The notes beneath the pieces were generated by a model that worked only from the letters and a program-made list of their open reading frames with translations, was not told the origin of the DNA and searched no databases. DNA of 64,000 nucleotides from Limonium bicolor (lineage: Eukaryota > Streptophyta > Magnoliopsida > Caryophyllales > Plumbaginaceae), in the NCBI GenBank assembly GCA_023374045.1, contig CM041780.1, forward strand, positions 38,827,030 to 38,891,029. Direction: 5' to 3'. Positions 59,988 to 64,000 of the stretch are shown here, one piece after another. The translations under genes and the position numbers were made by a program. How positions within the stretch are numbered: the stretch's first letter is position 1; the number at the start of each line of letters is the position of its first letter.

Positions 59988-62287
59988 CTAAAAATGTGCC
60001 AGAGAGTGTTTTAAAGCATTTCCAAGGTGGGGATTTGAATGTTAATGATAATATATGATTGTTAAGACATGTTTGGTGACTTTTAATGACCATTAGGAGG
60101 GTGATTAAGTGTAAGTTAAGTGAAATACCCACAAATTTTGAGTTAGGATAAATATAATGTATAGTCGACGTAAGTAAGTTAATTGTTATGTTAGAACAAA
60201 TATGTAATAATGGCTAAGTCCGAGGTTAGTATATTAATGGTCGGGGAAGTCAAAAACAAATATCTTATTCTATTTTCCTTTCTCTTCCTAAATTGATTAT
60301 AAACTTCTTTATCCTCTCCAACATTACTATTTAAATCATTATCTCAACATTCTATAGACGTTACAACGTCTTTCTAATCCTATGAGTTCAATTCCTGTTT
60401 TACTACTTCTACATTTATTATAGGTTGGTAAGATCCTTGTTTTCCTCCGATTTATTTAAATTATTGTTAATCTAGTTCTCACTAGCATAACAACTTCCCT
60501 TTTTGTTGGAGTCAATGATTTATTTTATTTCTATTTCCTCTTATATCAAAATAAATATTTTATCCTCTCCTTAGATATTTGTGCTCATCTTTATCTCTTC
60601 CTCATTTAATTTCAAAACAATAAATTACCTTTTTTTTATTTCTAATCGGTTGAATCTAGTCCTCTTCCAAGTTACTTACAATATAATTATTTATTTTGCC
60701 TTTCAAATTATTTATAACACTAAATGTTTAATTCATTTTCCTAACTACTTGCGACGATAATTATTTCCTTTCTTTTCTAAAACTGATTTCGTTTTATCTG
60801 GCTCTAACTATTTGGATTCTCTTTGAATTAATTACAATATTAATTATTTTCTCCTCCTTCAGAATTGATTACTTTTTATTTAATTAATAACGTTCCTTTT
60901 ATTTTACAATTTGATTCTATTTAAATCACGATCTTTCCATCATCCCTTCCTCTCCAACGCCTCACCATTACACTTCTCTTCTTCAAAACTCCTATTCACG
61001 TTCTTCTTTTGCTGTCGTCGAATCTCTTCCCTGGTGCCGATTAGAATAACAGCGGGTAAAGTCTTCGACTTAGATTATTTATTAAATTATTTGATTACAG
61101 TTAGTAGATTTTGATTGTGAATTGTTATTAATTTAGACATCGGTATCGATGGCGAGCTTCTGGAGATTTTGTTGAGTTGTCTTCCTGAGTTTAGGAATAA
61201 TCAGGTAAATTCTGTGCTCATTGTCTGATTTTGATGTGGATTGTTTTCCATCACAAGAATGTATTTTGAGAAACTCTGATGGAGATTTGGTCAAATGAGA
61301 TTGTGATTTCTTCACGTGGTGCAAAGTTATGGAATTCTGGAAATTGGTATTGGTTTTGTTTTGGGAGTTCTTCACTGGATTTTAATTACTTGGAGTTCTT
61401 GGTGCTCCCTGATTCACCATGTTGGAGTTCTTGGTGCTCCCTGATCCACCATGTTGGTTCTCTGCACCGTGAGCATGAATTATTTACACTGACTTAAATA
61501 TATTTTGTGCTGCATACAATGACTGCAGTTAAGCTCTATGATCTACTCTATGGACTGATGATTCATAGGGGGTGTGCACACTTAAGGACTTAGAGTGAGG
61601 GTATTTGGTATCTCAGTCCGTTTGTGTCTGCTTGGTTTGCTTTGGTGATTACTCCTGTTGAAGACTCCCTATTGGTTTTGTGGTTGTGTTGTTGGAAAAT
61701 GGATTTGGTTTGTGGTTGCCAATTTTGTATGTTTACGGTTTAATCAATACACAAAGATTGTTTTCAAAATGTATTTTACGTGATGAGATGGAATTTACTC
61801 AGTTTCACTGATTTTCGCGATCCCTTCGTGTTTCTGTATATTATTTTCTGATCGCAGGTAATGGTTGCTGAAGTTGGGGCTGGGAAACGCGCTATCACAT
61901 AGATTAGGAAATCTGAAATTGTTTCTGAGACTTTAAGTTGGGTTACAATGTTTTGAGATGGAATATTCTGAGTTGCAGTGTTTGAAATACAATGCTTGGG
62001 TTTATTATGATTACATTACCATCGTTGGGTTGAAATATTGGAGCTTCCGCATATTTTGAAAGTTACAAGTTCACTTGGCTGTTTTTATTGTTTTGTTGGA
62101 TCATTAGCCTGAGCACTCAAGGATTGAGTGTGGCGGTAGCACTCTGGATTGTTTTATATTTTCGCTGTGGTTTTTGATGTTAAACTCTTGACACCTTTGC
62201 TTATAAAATTTCTTCATCAGATGCAATTACAATGATATAATTATAGTACAATTCACAAGGATGTTTTCAATGTATTTTTGTAGAATT

Positions 62288-62477
62288 GGACCTGTCCGAA
62301 CGTCCATCCGGACATCCATGTTCGGACAGGCCCCGAAAGTTCTTTTATTTTCGCAACTTCAATGGTGTCTGAACATCTGTCCGAACTTACATGTTCGGAC
62401 AGCATGCGAGGACGGGTATGGGGTGTAAGTCTCGGCATTGGTCCGAACTTACATGTCCGGACCAAAGTTCGGACAAA
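62288..62477 (+). repeat. Hairpin triads, GTTCGGACA type, near the LTR 3' end
   Basis: The words are CTGTCCGAACGTCC, CATCCGGACA, ATGTTCGGACAG and later GGTCCGAACTT, ATGTCCGGACC, AAGTTCGGACAA. There are three units in about 190 bp. They lie only about 110 bp before the primer site, so they would be in the 5' leader of the element RNA. Confidence 0.8.
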
Positions 62478-62587
62478 ACTTCATTTTCAGTTTTAGGACT
62501 CATTTGAAGTCCGTTTTTGAATCCGTCTGTGGCGTTGGTTTCGTATCGTCATGTACTTTCATATGAGGTAAAATCCAGGGTGTTACA

Positions 62588-62750
62588 AGGTGGTATCAGA
62601 GCTGTTTTTGCGAAATAAGATAAGAATTGGATTAAAAGCGCATTAAAATTTGGGGTAAGCCATCTTTGGGGAATTGTCATTATGTGATTGTTATGTGACT
62701 GACTATATTATGCTGGATGTGTTGAGTTACATACTCGGAGTGTGAACTGC
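62588..62750 (+). other. Primer site and start of the internal region
   Basis: TGGTATCAGAGC at 62591-62602 complements initiator tRNA-Met, three bases after the LTR end. About 150 bp of leader follow before another LTR begins at 62751. No coding sequence is reached. Confidence 0.9.
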
Positions 62751-63499
62751 TGAAATACCCCAAACCTAAGTATGCTAAGTAAACATCAAATCATGATGTA
62801 GAAAGGCTAAAATATGCCTTAGAAAGATTGGTAGACAATTTAAACCAAGGAAAACACAAGAAAATGCCTTAAGGGCAATTGGGGCAAAAATGTGCTCTAA
62901 GCTTGGAGAGACTTGGGTGAGTACCCAAATATCATGATAAGACATTAGTAATATTCTAATGGTCATTTTAAACCAATTACCAAAGAAAACCAAGCTTGAA
63001 AACAAGCTAAAACACAAAATGTGCTTTAAGAAGTCTTAAAGCACATTTTTGAGAAATTGTCTTAGAATTGAGTTTTGAGTGGCTAAATGTCCATCATTAC
63101 TCTTTAATCAACATGTGTACTAATTAATATCACATTAGGAGGTCTAAATCAATGGGAAATCAAAAATTTCAGAAATATGTGCACTAATCAGTGAATAGTG
63201 CCAAATAGTGACTAGTTTAAGTTTTAATCAATATAAGCTAATTAATTGGTCAACAAAGACCATGACTAGCCTTATTTAAGATAGGGGGCCGGTTTTCTAA
63301 GGGAGGGTGAGTCACCATAAGTAGTCAAATAAGGAGGAAAAGAAGAGATAAGAAAGAGTACTATTTGCTTTATTAAAGCAAATATCTTATATTAGCCACC
63401 TTTCTTCTTCTCTCTCTTCATTTCTCTTCTTCACACGGTTCCACCATCTTCTTCCTCCCTTCATTCACGTAGGAGCAGCACCCATGGCAACTGCAGACT
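62751..63499 (+). mobile_element. Truncated LTR, plus orientation (first 0.75 kb)
   Basis: It starts TGAAATACCCCAAACC and is close to the reverse complement of the end of the LTR at 39033-43609 (shared AATATGCCTTA, GCAATTGGGGCAAAAATGTG, CTAATTAATATCACATT). It is cut at 63499 by the next element. ACTGC (62746-62750) is a candidate left target duplication. Confidence 0.8.
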
Positions 63500-64000
63500 G
63501 TTATAAATGAGTGGTTAGAACAGGTGTAATTAACATAAAAGAAAGAAATTAAAACCCAAAAATAACGTCGGGCTGCAAATAAATCCCGGTCGCAGTAGTA
63601 TAGTGAAAATGTAAGCAACCGGATGTCGAACCGTGGGACTAATATATATATTATAGTACCTAAGCGTGTCACAAAAGGGGGGTAGGATTAATTGACTTGT
63701 AAAATAAATAAAAAGAAGGAATAAAATAAACTAAGTTGACAGATAAATAAAATGGAACTCTGGGTCAGGTTAATATAATCTGCATAATTAAGCTATCTCT
63801 ACTGGTTTAATAATTTGGCAAGGTTCCTGTAATTATCTTAAGGACTAAGTCATAGCCTCATAAGAACTCGTTCACCTGTAATGCAAGGTTCTAATCAAGG
63901 TTCAAGCAAAAGCCTGCAAACGGCAGAGGAGTATTTGAGGAATTACATTTGCAACTGAATACTAACTTATTAAATCATAACAAGTTTCCTCCAGTTTTAC
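63500..64000. mobile_element. Start of another LTR, Athila-like, running out of the window
   Basis: It begins TGTTATAAATGAGTGG next to CAGAC. The AACCGGATGTCGAACCGTGG block and the AATTAAGCTATCTCTAC region resemble the 56641-57100 LTR text and the usual Athila LTR style. Family and orientation are tentative. A short minus ORF at 63418-63672 crosses the element boundary and is chance. Confidence 0.5.

Larger units (their letters stand above)
57778..62587 (+). mobile_element. 5' LTR of a plus-strand chromovirus-type element, 4.81 kb
   Basis: It starts TGAAATACCACAAACC and ends CAGGGTGTTACA, and is followed by an initiator-Met primer site. The 5' part carries the same CGTTTTTTGAAGG, GGAAAACGGG and CTAAGGTAA blocks as the relatives. 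Hairpin arrays lie at 59805-59987 and again near the 3' end (62288-62477). The 3' third (60150-62280) is unlike the other LTRs and looks leader- or gene-like in composition, but no long ORF supports a gene. The left flank AGTAA is a candidate target duplication. Confidence 0.85.

Noticed and set aside
59743..60132. 129-codon minus ORF with repeated WSGF/FTNPDH text
   Set aside because: The repeats come from the hairpin triads, and ORFs on both strands arise from the same palindromes.

Overview
This window is nuclear DNA of a flowering plant, probably a large-genome eudicot; the species cannot be fixed from the sequence. I find no ordinary host gene, tRNA or rRNA. Almost every base I can assign belongs to transposable elements inserted into one another. 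Most are Ty3/gypsy LTR retrotransposons of two kinds. The first kind has very long LTRs (about 4 to 5.6 kb) that begin TGAAATACCCC, end GGGGTGTTACA and are followed by an initiator-Met primer site TGGTATCAGAGC; this looks like a Tekay/Del-type chromovirus and its non-autonomous relatives. The second kind is an Athila-type element. There is also a CACTA (En/Spm) DNA transposon carrying a Ulp1-like protease gene, plus two short non-autonomous DNA transposons.

Layout. 1-5615: minus-strand chromovirus-like element A (broken gag, leader, 4.0 kb LTR). 5616-7551: interior piece of an old LTR. 7552-14881: a plus-strand LTR split by a complete solo LTR (8065-12929, TSD GGTAT). 14882-35253: an LTR-like unit starting TGTAGACACC, rich in tandem repeats and split by a complete 14.5 kb element (16838-31304). 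That element has two nearly identical 4.3 kb LTRs, an intact primer site and polypurine tract, but no recognisable gag or pol. 35254-38532: CACTA end with hairpin subterminal repeats and a Ulp1-like gene. 38533-39032: exactly 500 N. 39033-43609: minus-strand LTR. 43610-57777: minus-strand Athila-type element. Its integrase gene holds a 188 bp DNA transposon (46119-46306), its protease-RT junction holds a 5.57 kb solo LTR (48230-53796, TSD AGTAC, itself carrying a Stowaway MITE at 52093-52330), and its 5' region holds an LTR fragment (55400-56640). 57778-62750: plus-strand LTR with primer site. 62751-63499: truncated LTR. 63500-64000: start of another Athila-like LTR.

The coding parts (element A gag; Athila gag, protease, RT, RNase H, integrase; CACTA Ulp1-like gene) all carry stops or frameshifts, so none looks autonomous now. 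The terminal repeats and target duplications are often perfect, so the order of insertion can be read directly.

The most unusual signal is a GC-rich hairpin module found in several LTR subfamilies, with a looser relative in the Athila LTR. Each module is a triad of 10-13 bp words, two direct copies and one inverted copy, built around GGACC/CGGAC. Modules repeat every 65-72 bp and lie about 2 to 3 kb from the LTR 5' end, but the word itself differs between subfamilies. I know of no name for this architecture.
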